Numbered from the stretch's first letter, positions 47,212 to 59,386 are shown. The stretch: DNA of 64,000 nucleotides from Alphaproteobacteria bacterium (GCA_016124955.1 WGMR01000002.1:1-64000), one strand, 5' to 3'. Program-made: numbers and translations. The notes: a model not told the origin generated them from the sequence alone.

Positions 47212-47260
47212 GGGATCCTGCCATATTGCAATTAGCCAAGAGCTTGGTAGCCTATAGCGC

Positions 47261-47728
47261 ATGACGAAATCTTCATACAGTTTTCGCGCCGCCCTGATGG
47301 CCGGTATGGTTGGCTGCACGCTTCTGGCCGCCGCCTGCACGCCCGTGGTCGCGAATCGCGGCAACATGGTGGACGCCGACCGGCTGGCCGAGATCAAGGC
47401 CGGCGTAAGCACGCGCGAGGAAGTGGCGGTGAAGCTTGGTTCGCCTTCGCACATCGCCGCGCTTGATGAAAACACCTGGTATTATATCGGTCGCCGCACC
47501 GAGCAATACGCCTTCTTCGACCCCGAAGTGACGGAGCAACAGGTCGTGCTCGTGACCTTCGACGATGCCGGTATCGTGAAGGATATCGAGAAGATCGATA
47601 CATCCGGCGCCAAGGATATCAGCCCGGTTCAGCGCGCGACGCCGACCTTCGGCCGCGAAACCACGCTTATACAGGATTTGTTCGGGAATGTCGGCCGCCC
47701 CGGTGCGCCGAAAAAGGGCGGAAAGTAA
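47261..47728 (+). CDS. bamE: Outer membrane protein assembly factor BamE
   Basis: The 155-residue lipoprotein has lipobox LLAAAC (Cys near 26) and a BamE/SmpA fold: LAEIKAGVSTREEVAVKLGSPS, TWYYIGRRTEQYAFF and VVLVTFDDAGIV. It is part of the BAM complex that inserts outer-membrane barrels. It shares a 49-bp divergent promoter region with the chaperone gene. Confidence 0.94.
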   Translation: MTKSSYSFRAALMAGMVGCTLLAAACTPVVANRGNMVDADRLAEIKAGVSTREEVAVKLGSPSHIAALDENTWYYIGRRTEQYAFFDPEVTEQQVVLVTFDDAGIVKDIEKIDTSGAKDISPVQRATPTFGRETTLIQDLFGNVGRPGAPKKGGK

Positions 47729-47734
47729 CCGGCG

Positions 47735-48616
47735 CTATTCCGCCGCCAGGCGTTCCGGCATCGGTTCGCGCAAAAGCTCGCCGATCAATTTCGTGAAAAA
47801 TTCGCGCATGCGGTTTTGCAGCTTGGGGAAGTTCGCGGTGCGCGCGACCTTGTCTTCATCCAGATACAGCGCGCGGCTAATTTCAAGCTGTAGCGCATGG
47901 AACCCTTCATGCGGCCTGCCATGGCGGCGCAAAATCTCGACGCCCTTATACGGATCGTTGACATCCACGCTATAGCCCAGATCGCGCAGCACATGCGCAC
48001 AGGAACGCGTGAAAGCCGGGTCACAGCTTTGGCCGTCGCGGTCGCCCACCACAAAATCGGGCCGGCGCTGCGCGCCGCCTTCGGCCGTTGGCCAGCTTGA
48101 AGGCATGGAATGCGCGTTGATCAGCCACACATGCCCCGCCTGCTTCGACAGATTGCGCAGCGTGCGTTCGAGCACACGGTGATAGGGCCGGTAAAACTGG
48201 TTCAAACGGGTTTCAACCTCGGCCATCGGCAGCGGCTTCTGATACATTGGCACGCCTGCCTTGCACATACGGCGCACGAGCCCGAGACCGTGCAAAGTAC
48301 GTTCGGTCGGGCGCAGCGGCTTCGACCACTGGCCATCGATCACCATCGGATCGATATCGTCTTCGGCGCGATTGACATCGATATAAGCGCGGGGGAATTG
48401 CGCCACGATCACGGTCGCACCCATATCCACGGCGCCGACCACCAGTTCGTCCACATATGCATCTTCGGTCTGGCGCAGCATCGGGAACGGACAGCTATAG
48501 GCGAAATCTGCCGGGTAGGTGCGCCCGCTATGCGGCACATCGATCACCAGCGGAATGCGCGGCTTGCCGAAATCGGGTTCGAACACCTTTATGAGGCCGG
48601 GAATATCAAGCGCCAT
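47735..48616 (-). CDS. N-formylglutamate amidohydrolase family protein
   Basis: The 293-residue protein has VIDVPHSGRTYPADF, DAYVDELV, VAQFPRAYIDVNRAEDDID and INAHSMPSSW, the metal-binding pattern of the FGase family (HutG/N-formylglutamate deformylase-like). No other histidine-degradation genes are near, so the substrate is unsure. It is convergent with bamE, 6 bp apart. Confidence 0.9.
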   Translation of the reverse strand: MALDIPGLIKVFEPDFGKPRIPLVIDVPHSGRTYPADFAYSCPFPMLRQTEDAYVDELVVGAVDMGATVIVAQFPRAYIDVNRAEDDIDPMVIDGQWSKPLRPTERTLHGLGLVRRMCKAGVPMYQKPLPMAEVETRLNQFYRPYHRVLERTLRNLSKQAGHVWLINAHSMPSSWPTAEGGAQRRPDFVVGDRDGQSCDPAFTRSCAHVLRDLGYSVDVNDPYKGVEILRRHGRPHEGFHALQLEISRALYLDEDKVARTANFPKLQNRMREFFTKLIGELLREPMPERLAAE

Positions 48617-48627
48617 TTATACAACCA

Positions 48628-50772
48628 TCAACGTTTGCGGGGTTTGCTTTTGGCCATAGATTTATTCCCTGCCGCGCGCTTTGTCGAGGCCACAGTTGCG
48701 GAAGCCGCTTTTGCTGGCGCAGCAGCGCCGCCCATTTCAAGTTCCATCGCCTCCAGCCGCCGGACTTCGTCGCGCAGCCGGCCCGCTTCCTCGAACTCCA
48801 GATCGCCCGCCGCCTGCTTCATGCGCTTTTCCAGATCGCGGATATGCGCGCGCAAATTCTTGCCGATCAGATGCGGCGCATCGCTGCCGGTTTCGATCGT
48901 AAGGTGATCGCGCTCGTACACCGATTGCAAAATATCGGAAATGGATTTCTTCACGCTTGCGGGCGTGATGCCGTGTTCGCGGTTGAATTCTTCCTGCTTC
49001 GCGCGGCGGCGCGAAGTTTCAGAAAGCGCGTATTTGATGCTTTCGGTTTCCCTGTCGGCATACAAAATTGCCTTGCCTTCAATATTGCGCGCGGCACGTC
49101 CGATCGTTTGCACCAACGCGGTGCGCGAACGCAGATAGCCTTCCTTGTCGGCATCGAGGATGGCAACAAGCCCGCATTCGGGGATATCAAGCCCTTCGCG
49201 CAGCAGGTTGATGCCGATCAGCACGTCATATACGCCTAGCCGCAGATCGCGGATAATTTCGATACGCTCCAACGTTTCGACATCCGAATGGATATAACGG
49301 ACCTTGATGCCCGCCTCGCCCATATATTCGGTCAACGCCTCGGCCATTTTTTTCGTCAGCGTGGTGACAAGCACGCGCATGCCCTTGCCCACCACTTCGC
49401 GCACTTCCGCGAGCAGATCATCGACCTGATGTTCGGTCGGGCGCAAAATCACCGGCGGGTCGGTTAGCCCGGTCGGGCGGACAACCTGTTCGGTAAACAC
49501 GCCTTGCGTGCGTTCAAGTTCCCACGGGCCGGGCGTGGCCGAAACAAAAACGGTTTGCGGGCGCATCGCATCCCATTCTTCGAACTTCAGCGGGCGGTTA
49601 TCGGCGCAGGAAGGCAGGCGGAAGCCGTATTCCGAAAGCGTGGTCTTGCGCGCAAAGTCGCCGCGATACATGGCGTTAAGCTGCGGCACCATGGCATGAC
49701 ATTCATCGACGAACAGCAGCGTGTTTTCCGGCAGATATTCGAACAGGGTCGGCGGCGCCTCGCCCGGCTTGCGGCCTGTAAGAAAGCGGCTGTAATTTTC
49801 GATGCCCGCGCAGCTACCGGTCGCAAGCATCATTTCCACATCGAACTGCGTGCGCTCGCGCAGACGCTGCTCTTCCAGCAATTTCCCGGTTTCGATCAGG
49901 TACTGCAGCCGCTCCTTCAACTCGGCCTTGATCAGCGTCACCGCCTGCTGCAATGTCGGCTTGGGCGTGACGTAGTGGCTGTTGGCATAGATGCGCACGC
50001 CCTTCAGCTTGCGGCCCTTGGCGCCCGTGAGCGGGTCTATCTCCGCAATCTCCTCGATATCGTCGCCGAACATATTGATGCGCCACGCGCAATCTTCAAG
50101 ATGCGCCGGGAAAATTTCGACCACATCGCCGCGCACGCGGAAATCGCCGCGGCCGAAGCCGATATCGTTGCGGCGGTATTGCAGCTCGACCAGCCGCGCG
50201 AGCAACGCTTGGCGCGAAAGCGTTTGCCCGACCTTCACATCAAGCACCATTTCGGAATAGGTTTCGACCGAACCGATGCCATAGATGCAGGATACGGACG
50301 CGACGATAATCACATCGTCCCGCTCAAGCAGCGCCCGCGTCGCGCTATGGCGCATGCGGTCGATCTGCTCATTCACCATTGCTTCTTTTTCGATATAGGT
50401 ATCGGTGCGCGGCACGTAAGCTTCGGGCTGGTAATAATCGTAGTAGCTGACGAAATATTCGACCGCGTTATCCGGGAAAAACCCCTTCATTTCGCCGTAC
50501 AGCTGCGCCGCCAGAGTTTTGTTTGGCGCGAGGATGATGGAGGGGCGCTGCAGCCTTTGGATCACATGCGCGACCGTAAAGGTTTTGCCCGAACCCGTAA
50601 CGCCGAGCAAAACCTGGTCGCGCTCCCCCGCTTCAATACCTTTGCACAATTCGGCGATCGCCTCCGGCTGGTCACCGGCGGGCGTATAATCCGATTGCAG
50701 GGCGAATTTCTTGCCCGCTTCGGGGCGGTGCGTAGGCCGCACGACATCGGCCATTGCCGGAAAAACCTTCAT
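48628..50772 (-). CDS. uvrB: Excinuclease ABC subunit B
   Basis: The ATG at 50772 with GGAAG upstream gives 714 residues; a TTG at 50796 is possible. Walker [11 protein letters not shown], the beta-hairpin [20 protein letters not shown], helicase motifs FVDECHAMV and QTIGRAARN, and a C-terminal UVR domain are present. It is the damage-verification helicase of nucleotide excision repair. A Lys/Ala-rich C-terminal tail follows the UVR motif. Two receiver-like genes lie upstream on the same strand. Confidence 0.96.
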   Translation of the reverse strand: MKVFPAMADVVRPTHRPEAGKKFALQSDYTPAGDQPEAIAELCKGIEAGERDQVLLGVTGSGKTFTVAHVIQRLQRPSIILAPNKTLAAQLYGEMKGFFPDNAVEYFVSYYDYYQPEAYVPRTDTYIEKEAMVNEQIDRMRHSATRALLERDDVIIVASVSCIYGIGSVETYSEMVLDVKVGQTLSRQALLARLVELQYRRNDIGFGRGDFRVRGDVVEIFPAHLEDCAWRINMFGDDIEEIAEIDPLTGAKGRKLKGVRIYANSHYVTPKPTLQQAVTLIKAELKERLQYLIETGKLLEEQRLRERTQFDVEMMLATGSCAGIENYSRFLTGRKPGEAPPTLFEYLPENTLLFVDECHAMVPQLNAMYRGDFARKTTLSEYGFRLPSCADNRPLKFEEWDAMRPQTVFVSATPGPWELERTQGVFTEQVVRPTGLTDPPVILRPTEHQVDDLLAEVREVVGKGMRVLVTTLTKKMAEALTEYMGEAGIKVRYIHSDVETLERIEIIRDLRLGVYDVLIGINLLREGLDIPECGLVAILDADKEGYLRSRTALVQTIGRAARNIEGKAILYADRETESIKYALSETSRRRAKQEEFNREHGITPASVKKSISDILQSVYERDHLTIETGSDAPHLIGKNLRAHIRDLEKRMKQAAGDLEFEEAGRLRDEVRRLEAMELEMGGAAAPAKAASATVASTKRAAGNKSMAKSKPRKR

Positions 50773-50845
50773 CGCTTCCACATCAATTGATTGCAACGCC
50801 AGTGTAGCGAATTGCGGGCCGCGATGCAGGGGTTTTTATGCGGGC

Positions 50846-51412
50846 TTACGAACCCGGGCCGCCTTCGGGCGTGCCGGGCGTTTTACCCTTTGGCTTGAAG
50901 GCCAGTACCGTTGCCGGTGTGGCGGCGCTCATCTGCTGCGTACCGGGACGCGCCGGAATATTCAGCATGGGCGCGTTCAGCCTCATCACATTGTGCCCCT
51001 CGGGCAGCATACTTATGAAAGCTACGCGCGCAGCTTCGATAAAACCCGCAGGGGAACGTTTCAGGGGAAGCGCATCGATAAGATCGTCGCAGGCAGCCCG
51101 AACCTGCCGAAGATTCGGCCGCTCGCCATCTTCGAAAAGACCCACAATTTTTGGCCGTGCGATAGCCGCTGCCCCGGGCCCTTCGCAAAAATCCTTAATC
51201 GCCTTTGCGTGGTTCGGGGCAAAAAAACCCGCCGAAGTTCTTTCCAGCCCCCAATCCGCCAGCACCAGACCGATCCCGTAGGCAGCCGTATTATGCGCCT
51301 CGATCGCGGCAATCGCACCTTCAGGCTTTACCGCGACAATGATATCCTTTTCAGATATCCCCGCAGCCATCAAAGCCGTTTTGTAAGGTTGCGCGGATAT
51401 AAGATTGCGCAT
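50846..51412 (-). CDS. Atypical receiver-like protein
   Basis: The ATG at 51412 (MRNLISAQPYK) gives 188 residues and places the receiver-type Asp of VLADWG at residue 53, the usual position; longer starts at 51445 (ATG) and 51457 (TTG) exist, none with a clear ribosome-binding site. The acidic pair near the N-terminus and the conserved Lys are not seen. A Pro/Gly/Lys-rich tail ends the protein. It resembles its upstream neighbour and lies 73 bp before uvrB. Confidence 0.62.
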   Translation of the reverse strand: MRNLISAQPYKTALMAAGISEKDIIVAVKPEGAIAAIEAHNTAAYGIGLVLADWGLERTSAGFFAPNHAKAIKDFCEGPGAAAIARPKIVGLFEDGERPNLRQVRAACDDLIDALPLKRSPAGFIEAARVAFISMLPEGHNVMRLNAPMLNIPARPGTQQMSAATPATVLAFKPKGKTPGTPEGGPGS

Positions 51413-51469
51413 TGAAATCAAGACTTGCGACAAAAATGCCCCCATACGAAAAATCAAGCTTGGAAATAA

Positions 51470-51946
51470 TCAGCCTTGTTTCGGATTTTGCTGGGGTGCG
51501 AAGAGAGTAACGACCTTGGCTAAAGATTCAATCTGTCCAGCAAGAAGTTCGCGCTTGGCTTCCATGGAAAGGCCCCTGAATTCCACGACATGGTTGTATA
51601 ATGCCGGGTTATCACTGTGATGCGCCACAATATCCGGATCGCCGATCGCGACAAGACGCGGACGTATAATATTGTTCGGCTCGCGGCGCAAGGCAAAGCC
51701 GATTTCCTCGGCCAGATTCGGCGGCGGGTTAATGTTATATGAAGCCGGATCCGATGAATGAGCCTGCGGCCGCACAGCCCAATCAGCAAGGATCACGGGT
51801 ACGCCGCACGCCCTGTTGTTGTGGTTTCTTACGACTTGGATAGCCTGACTGGCGTTGCTGACCCCCATAACCTCATGCTCGGGGAAAACCGCCTGCATCA
51901 GCCGGACGTCCATCTCGTGTTTTGTGCAATATAAAATCTTCGCCAC
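51470..51946 (-). CDS. Atypical receiver-like protein
   Basis: The GTG start at 51946 (preceded by GAGGG) gives 158 residues; a very long in-frame ATG form is antisense to gltX. KILYCTKHEMD, a helix, then VILADW place E11, D13 and D55 like a response regulator's acidic pocket and phosphoacceptor. The C-terminal part differs and lacks the conserved Lys. It shares VILADW/LVLADW and overall layout with the following gene, suggesting duplication. Confidence 0.65.
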   Translation of the reverse strand: MAKILYCTKHEMDVRLMQAVFPEHEVMGVSNASQAIQVVRNHNNRACGVPVILADWAVRPQAHSSDPASYNINPPPNLAEEIGFALRREPNNIIRPRLVAIGDPDIVAHHSDNPALYNHVVEFRGLSMEAKRELLAGQIESLAKVVTLFAPQQNPKQG

Positions 51947-52060
51947 AGAAATACCCTCAAAAACCCCTGTAAATTCAGCGGCAATATACAGGTTGGGTAT
52001 GCTGCAATGAAACCCAAGATTTACTTTCACATCACAAAAAAATCCTGCTAAAACAAGGCC

Positions 52061-53403
52061 ATGTCTGTAAAGGTTCGCATCGCACCTTCCCCCACGGGGC
52101 TTTTGCATATCGGCAATATCCGCGCCGTGCTGTTCAACTGGCTGTTCGCGCGCGCGCAGGGCGGAAGCTTTGCGTTGCGCCTTGACGATACCGATCAGGA
52201 GCGTTCGACCCCCGCTTTCGCCGAAGCGATCGAGCGCGATCTGAAATGGCTTGGCCTCGGGTGGGACGAATTCTCCCGTCAGTCGGACCGCTATGGCCGC
52301 TATGAGGATGTGCTGAACGAATTGAAGGCCAGCGGGCGCGCCTATGATTGCTATGAAACGCCGGAGGAGCTGAGCCTCAAGCGCAAGACGCAACTCGCGC
52401 GCGGGCTGCCGCCTATTTATGACCGCGCGGCGCTGAAGCTGACGGATGCGGATCGTGAAAAGTTTGCCCGTGACGGGCGCAAGCCGCACTGGCGTTTCCG
52501 GCTCGACGACGAAGATGTGACGTGGGACGATGTAATCCAGGGCACCAAAACCTTCCCCGCCGGCGCGGTTTCCGACCCCGTTATCGTCCGCGAAGACGGC
52601 GTGCCGCTTTACACTTTCTGCTCGGTAGTCGATGACGCCGATTTCGGCACCACCCATATTATTCGCGGCGAAGATCATGTCACCAATACCGCCGTGCAGA
52701 TCAGAATATGGCAAGCGGTGACGCGCGTTGCGCCGCCCGTGTTCGCGCACTTCCCCCTCTTGGTCAGCGCCGACGGCAAGGAAATGAGCAAACGGCTCGG
52801 GACCCTGAGCGTCGCCGGGCTGCGCGACGAAATGAAGATAGAAGCGATGGCAATCAACGCACTGCTGGCGCGGCTGGGCACGTCCGACCCCATTACGCCG
52901 CACGTATCGCTCGATGAGCTGATCGACGGTTTCGATTTAAAGAAAATTTCGCGCGCCACGCCCAAGTTCGACGTGGAAGAGCTTGGCATGCTGAATGCCA
53001 AAATTCTGCATATCACGCCCTATGGCATGATCGCGCCGCGGCTGAAGGTGATGGAACTGGAACAGGTTGACGAGCCGTTCTGGAACGCGGTGCGCACCAA
53101 TTTGACCAAGCTGGATGACCTGAAGATGTGGTGGGATGTCGTGCACGGCGCGATGAAGCCAACGATCACCGACAGCGAGCTTGCCGCCGCCGCGCTTGAT
53201 GTGCTGCCCGCCGAGCCGTGGGATCAATCGACCTGGCAAACATGGACCGAAGCCGTGAAGGCCAAGACCGGCAAAAGTGGCAAGCAGCTTTTCATGCCGC
53301 TTCGGCTCGCGCTCACGGGCCACGAACAGGGGCCGGAGCTGAAAAACTTCTTGCCCCTTATCGGCGCCGAGCGCGCACGCGCGCGGCTGGCGGGGAAACA
53401 GGG

Positions 53404-53407
<4 letters not shown>
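52061..53407 (+). CDS. gltX: Glutamate-tRNA ligase
   Basis: The 448-residue class I synthetase has RIAPSPTGLLHIGNIRA (HIGH-type HIGN) and SADGKEMSKRLG (KMSKS-type EMSKR). HIGN/EMSKR-type GltX enzymes are common as the second GluRS of Alphaproteobacteria and may charge tRNA-Gln for the amidotransferase route; which tRNA it uses is not decidable here. Its stop overlaps cysS by 4 bp. Confidence 0.93.
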
Positions 53408-54770
<1,363 letters not shown>

Positions 54771-54786
<16 letters not shown>

Positions 54787-55559
54787 GCATGGATGGTATG
54801 ACCACCCCCGCCATCATCCTCGTGCGTCCGCAGATGGTCGAGAATATCGGCATGAGCGCCCGCGCCATGATGAATTGCGGGCTTTCCGAAATGCGCATCG
54901 TGGAGCCGCGCGATCCGTGGCCTTTGGAAAGCTGGCTCGATGAGCGGTTGCACGCCGCTTCATCGGGCGCCGACGCGGTGCTGGACGATGCCAAGGTTTT
55001 TCCCACGCTTGAAGCGGCAACCGCCGATCTGCAACACATCTATGCCACCACCGCGCGCAACGACCGTGCCGTGGTCAAAAACTGGTTTACCGGCCGCGCC
55101 GCCGCTGCCGATATGCGGGCGCGCACCGGCACCGGGCAACGCATAGGCATTTTATTCGGGCCCGAACGCACGGGGCTGACGAACGACGATCTGACGCTGG
55201 CCAACGATGCCATCACCATACCGCTCAACCCGGCCTTTTCATCGCTCAACCTCGCGCAGGGCGTGTTGCTTGCGGGATATGAATGGTATCAGGCGGGTGA
55301 CAGCACGGCGGATGTGTATTTGCACGATACCGAAAGCCACCCCGCCACCAAGGAAGAGCTAACCAACCTTTTTGGCCGGCTTGAGACCGAGCTTGAAACC
55401 GCCGGCTTTTTCACAACCGCCGAGCTGCGCCCCATTATGCAGCGCAACTTGCGCAACACCTTGCAACGTGCACAAATGACGGAACAGGAAGTACGGACCT
55501 GGCACGGAGTTCTGTCCGCGCTTGTGGACGGGCCAAAACGGGCAAAGAAGGCATCATGA
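54771..55559 (+). CDS. TrmJ-like tRNA (cytidine/uridine-2'-O-)-methyltransferase
   Basis: The 262-residue SPOUT-family enzyme has ILVRPQMVENIGMSARAMMNCG, FGPERTGLTNDDL and IPLNPAFSSLNLAQGV, the TrmJ/TrmH knot motifs. It probably methylates the ribose at position 32 of tRNAs. The ATG at 54771 overlaps cysS by 16 bp; Met codons at 54789 and 54798 are alternatives. The stop overlaps folB by 4 bp. Confidence 0.9.
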
Positions 55560-55993
55560 CCAACAGCAAACATAGCGCCGAGATTATCCCCCTGCCCCGC
55601 GAAGATACGGGCGTAAAAGAGGATACGATTTGCATCTTCCTGCGCGATATCGAAGTGCCGCTGCGCGTCGGCGTCTATGATAGAGAAATGCAGCGGCCTC
55701 AAACCGTGCGCATCAATATCGAGATGCATATGCGGCTAAACCACCACTTTGCCGAGCGCAGTGCAGCCGATATCAGGCACAGCATCAATTATGCCGGCCT
55801 GCACGGCTATATATTCAACGAACTGGCGGCCGCACCGCACATCCCCTTGCTTGAAACGGTGGCTGAGATGATCCTTTCCCGCTGCCTAGCCGATCCGCGG
55901 GTCGATAGGGCCGAGGTTCGGCTCGAGAAGCCGGCCGTGTTGGCGGGCACGGCGGGCGCCGGCGTGGTTATGACAAGGCATCGCCGGCCCTAG
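55556..55993 (+). CDS. folB: Dihydroneopterin aldolase
   Basis: The 145-residue protein has the FolB tunnel fold with IFLRDIEVPLRVGVYDREMQRPQTVRINIEM, the NYAGLHGYI and LLETVAEMI (catalytic Glu) motifs, and RLEKPAVLAG near the end. An N-terminal extension of about 25 residues precedes it. It acts in folate synthesis; no other folate genes are adjacent. Confidence 0.9.
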   Translation: MTNSKHSAEIIPLPREDTGVKEDTICIFLRDIEVPLRVGVYDREMQRPQTVRINIEMHMRLNHHFAERSAADIRHSINYAGLHGYIFNELAAAPHIPLLETVAEMILSRCLADPRVDRAEVRLEKPAVLAGTAGAGVVMTRHRRP

Positions 55994-56016
55994 TTTTATA
56001 AACCGCAAACAATATA

Positions 56017-57903
56017 ATGGGTTGCATGGGCAACCCGACACGCAGCCATAAAAGCTTTGAAGCCGGCGCGGTGATCATTCGCGCGCATTTGAAAACGCTG
56101 CCCGCCAGCCCAGGCGTGTACCGCATGATGAACGCGGACGGCAAGGTGCTTTATGTCGGCAAGGCCAAGAAACTGAGCCACCGCGTAGCCGCCTATACCC
56201 AGCGCGGGCGGCTGCCCACCCGGCTACAACGCATGGTAGCGCAAACGCGGGGGATGGAATTCGTCGTCACCCGCACCGAAGCGGAAGCGCTTTTGCTTGA
56301 AGCCAACCTCGTGCGCGAATACCAGCCGCATTTTAACATCCTGTTGCGCGACGACAAAAGTTTCCCCTATATCGTGATCCCGCGCGGGCACAAATTTCCG
56401 GGCCTTTACAAGCATCGCGGCCCGCGCACGCGCAAGGGCTGGTATTTCGGGCCCTTCGCCTCCGCGCTCGCGGTCAACGAAACCATGATCGCGCTGCAGC
56501 GCGGCTTTCTTTTGCGCAACTGCACCGACAATATTTTCGCCGCTCGCAATCGCCCGTGCCTGCAATATCATATCAAGCGCTGCACCGCGCCGTGCGTGAA
56601 CAAGGTAAGCGAAGCCGCTTACGGCCAGCAGGTGCGGGAAGCGCGGGATTTTCTGGGCGGCAAGAGCAGCACGATCCAGCAAGCGCTGGCGGAACGCATG
56701 CAGGAAGCCAGCGATGCGCGGGATTACGAAACTGCCGCCAGCCTGCGCGACCGCATCAAGGTTCTGACCATCATTCAATCGCGGCAGGATGTGAACGTGG
56801 CGGGCACGGGCGACGCCGATATCATCGCCGCACATCAGCAAGCGGGACAAACCGCGATCCAGATTTTCTTTTTCCGCAACGATCGCAACTTCGGCACGCA
56901 TACCCACTTCCCCGCACACGACAAGGAACAGCCGGCGGGGGAGGTTTTGGCCGCCTTTCTTGCGCAGTTCTATACCGACAAGCCTGCGCCGCCGCATTTG
57001 TTGCTTAGCCACACGCCGGATGGCGCAAAGCTGCTCGCGACTGCGCTTACCAGCCATGCGGGGCACAAGGTAACGATCAGCGTGCCGCACAAGGGCGAAA
57101 AGAAGCGGCTTATCGCACATGCGCTTTTAAACGCCAGGGAAGCGCTGGCGCGGCGCATGGCCGACAAAGCCAGCCAGAACAGGCTTTTGCACGGGGTGGC
57201 CGAAAATTTCGGGCTGCCCGAACCGCCGCAGCGGATCGAGGTTTACGACAATTCGCATATTCAGGGCACCAACGCCGTGGGCGCCATGATTGTGGCCGGA
57301 CCGGAAGGCTTTATCAAAAAGGGCTACCGCAAGTTCAACATCCGCGATTTGCCGCCGGGCGCTGCGCATGACGATTACGCGATGATGGAGGAAGTATTTA
57401 CCCGCCGCTTCCGCCGTTTGACCGAAGAAGACCCGGAACACAAAAGCGGCACATGGCCCGATCTCGTGCTTATCGACGGTGGCATGGGGCAGCTGAACCG
57501 CGTGCGCGCCGTGATGGCCGAACTTGGCCTTGGCGAAATACCGTTGGTTGCCATAGCCAAGGGCCCCGACCGTAACGCCGGGCGCGAGCGATTCTTTATG
57601 ACCGGGCGCGCGCCCTTCTCGCTTGAGCCCCGCGACCCGGTGCTTTATTACCTACAGCGGCTGCGCGACGAGGCGCACCGCTTCGTGATCGGCGCGCATC
57701 GCGGCAAGCGCGCCAAGCAGATAAGCCAGACCGGGATCGACGAGATTCCCGGCATTGGCGCGGCGCGCAAACGTTCGCTGTTGCACCATTTTGGCTCGGG
57801 CCGCGCGGTGGCGCAGGCAGGGATTGACGATCTGCAACAGGTGGCCGGGATCAGCGCTTCCATGGCCAAGAAAATTTATGACTATTTCCACAATGCGCGC
57901 TAG
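56017..57903 (+). CDS. uvrC: Excinuclease ABC subunit C
   Basis: The 628-residue nuclease has the N-terminal GIY-YIG domain (PGVYRMMNADGKVLYVGKAKKL), Cys-rich region, UVR motif, the RNase H-like domain (EVYDNSHIQG, LVLIDGG) and terminal HhH motifs. It makes both incisions in nucleotide excision repair. An ATG at 56026 is an alternative start. Confidence 0.96.
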   Translation: MGCMGNPTRSHKSFEAGAVIIRAHLKTLPASPGVYRMMNADGKVLYVGKAKKLSHRVAAYTQRGRLPTRLQRMVAQTRGMEFVVTRTEAEALLLEANLVREYQPHFNILLRDDKSFPYIVIPRGHKFPGLYKHRGPRTRKGWYFGPFASALAVNETMIALQRGFLLRNCTDNIFAARNRPCLQYHIKRCTAPCVNKVSEAAYGQQVREARDFLGGKSSTIQQALAERMQEASDARDYETAASLRDRIKVLTIIQSRQDVNVAGTGDADIIAAHQQAGQTAIQIFFFRNDRNFGTHTHFPAHDKEQPAGEVLAAFLAQFYTDKPAPPHLLLSHTPDGAKLLATALTSHAGHKVTISVPHKGEKKRLIAHALLNAREALARRMADKASQNRLLHGVAENFGLPEPPQRIEVYDNSHIQGTNAVGAMIVAGPEGFIKKGYRKFNIRDLPPGAAHDDYAMMEEVFTRRFRRLTEEDPEHKSGTWPDLVLIDGGMGQLNRVRAVMAELGLGEIPLVAIAKGPDRNAGRERFFMTGRAPFSLEPRDPVLYYLQRLRDEAHRFVIGAHRGKRAKQISQTGIDEIPGIGAARKRSLLHHFGSGRAVAQAGIDDLQQVAGISASMAKKIYDYFHNAR

Positions 57904-57912
57904 ACTGGCGGC

Positions 57913-58473
57913 ATGTTCCGCAGCCTCCCCAACCAGCTGACGCTGGGCCGCATTCTTGTCATTCCGCTGATCGTGATCCTGCTCGCCTTTGCCGCGCAGG
58001 CATGGGCAGCCTGGGCCGCGCTCGTGCTGTTCGTCGCCGCCGCGCTGACCGACATGCTTGATGGCTGGGTGGCGCGCCGTTATGGGCAGGTTTCGCGCAT
58101 CGGCGCTTTCCTCGATCCCATTGCCGACAAATTGCTGGTGGCGGCCGTGATTTTGCTGCTTGTGAATATAGGCAGCATCGCCGGGCTTTCCATTCTGCCC
58201 GCCGTGATCATTTTGCTGCGCGAGGTCGCGGTTTCGGGCTTGCGCGAATTTCTGGCCGAAGTGCGCGTGGGCGTGCCGGTAAGCCAGCTCGCAAAATGGA
58301 AAACCACGATCCAGTTTTTTGCGCTCGCGTTCCTGATCATCGGAAACCACGCGCCGGATTTTATTCCCGCGCACGCGATCGGCATACTGCTGCTATGGGC
58401 CGCCGGCGTGCTGACCGTGATCACGGGATGGGATTACTGGCGCGCCAGCATCAGGCATTTCGAGCAGGACTGA
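57913..58473 (+). CDS. pgsA: CDP-diacylglycerol-glycerol-3-phosphate 3-phosphatidyltransferase
   Basis: The 186-residue membrane enzyme has the CDP-alcohol motif DMLDGWVARRYGQVSRIGAFLDPIADK and about five hydrophobic segments. It makes phosphatidylglycerophosphate. It lies 9 bp after uvrC, a pairing frequent in Proteobacteria, and overlaps the convergent transporter gene by 23 bp. Confidence 0.95.
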   Translation: MFRSLPNQLTLGRILVIPLIVILLAFAAQAWAAWAALVLFVAAALTDMLDGWVARRYGQVSRIGAFLDPIADKLLVAAVILLLVNIGSIAGLSILPAVIILLREVAVSGLREFLAEVRVGVPVSQLAKWKTTIQFFALAFLIIGNHAPDFIPAHAIGILLLWAAGVLTVITGWDYWRASIRHFEQD

Positions 58474-59380
58474 GCCCGCGCCAAGACAGAATACGCTTGA
58501 AGATAACCATGCCGAGAATCCACGGAATTTCGCCTATCACCATAATCACTCCGGCCTCGCCCGGCAGAAACATAAATGCCAATGCAATGGCCAACGCGAT
58601 ATTCGGCGCGCCAGAGGCCAGCGCATATGTAATCTTGACATCAGGCATTTTTGCAAAAGCAAAATACCATCCGATTGCATAAAAAAACGCCTGCAAGACG
58701 CCAAGCAGCAATACATAGCCAACAACCATGGCCGGGTCGGCCATTAAATACTCGTTCTTGCGGGCAATAACAATTGCCACCACAAGGAACATGAGTATCA
58801 CGGTTACAAAACTCGTATGGTCCTTGATAAAAGCATGTCCCTGCGGCCAGCGACGAAAAAGCGCCATATACAGGCCGAGCGGCAGCACAACCATGATCAA
58901 GAGATTGACGAACATGCCGACCGTGTCGATCGCCACATGCTGGCCGACAACGAGCTCAAATATTCCGGGTATTGCCACAGGCGCAAATATGCTGGAAAGA
59001 AGCACAAGCCCCATCGCCAGCCCGGCATGGCCGCCAAGCATACCGGCCCATGCCGGTATCGTCACGCCGGCAGGCGCTAGCGTAAACAATAGAATAACCT
59101 GCCCGAGATCGGGCCAGAAGGCCATAAAAGCAAAGTAAATCATAACCGGCAGCAGAAGAAACCGGATGACATAAAAGACCGTTCCCTGCCTGAGATTGGC
59201 GAGGTTGAAATCCTGCACCGCCACCTTGGAGCTTGCGCAGAATATCGTGATCGCTATCGCAAGGGTAATAAACCAATCGGGCATGGCGCCGAATTGCGGA
59301 AACAGAAGCCCGGCCCCGAGAGAGGAGAGCATGGCTATCCCGAAATGTTTCTCAACAAAGGCTTTGGTTTTCCGCCACAT
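58451..59380 (-). CDS. BASS-family transporter
   Basis: The 309-residue protein has nine to ten hydrophobic segments and the two crossed-helix regions of the bile acid:sodium symporter family (FTLAPAGVTIPAWAGMLGGHAGLAMGLVL and ALASGAPNIALAIALAF). Substrate cannot be read; candidates are organic anions. It lies between pgsA and sppA; the start is ATG at 59380. Confidence 0.82.
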   Translation of the reverse strand: MWRKTKAFVEKHFGIAMLSSLGAGLLFPQFGAMPDWFITLAIAITIFCASSKVAVQDFNLANLRQGTVFYVIRFLLLPVMIYFAFMAFWPDLGQVILLFTLAPAGVTIPAWAGMLGGHAGLAMGLVLLSSIFAPVAIPGIFELVVGQHVAIDTVGMFVNLLIMVVLPLGLYMALFRRWPQGHAFIKDHTSFVTVILMFLVVAIVIARKNEYLMADPAMVVGYVLLLGVLQAFFYAIGWYFAFAKMPDVKITYALASGAPNIALAIALAFMFLPGEAGVIMVIGEIPWILGMVIFKRILSWRGLSPARNA

Positions 59381-59386
59381 GCAATA

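Noticed and set aside
51470-52903. 477-residue minus-strand frame
   Set aside because: Only the last 158 residues are real; the N-terminal part is antisense to gltX. The GTG at 51946 has a good ribosome-binding site.
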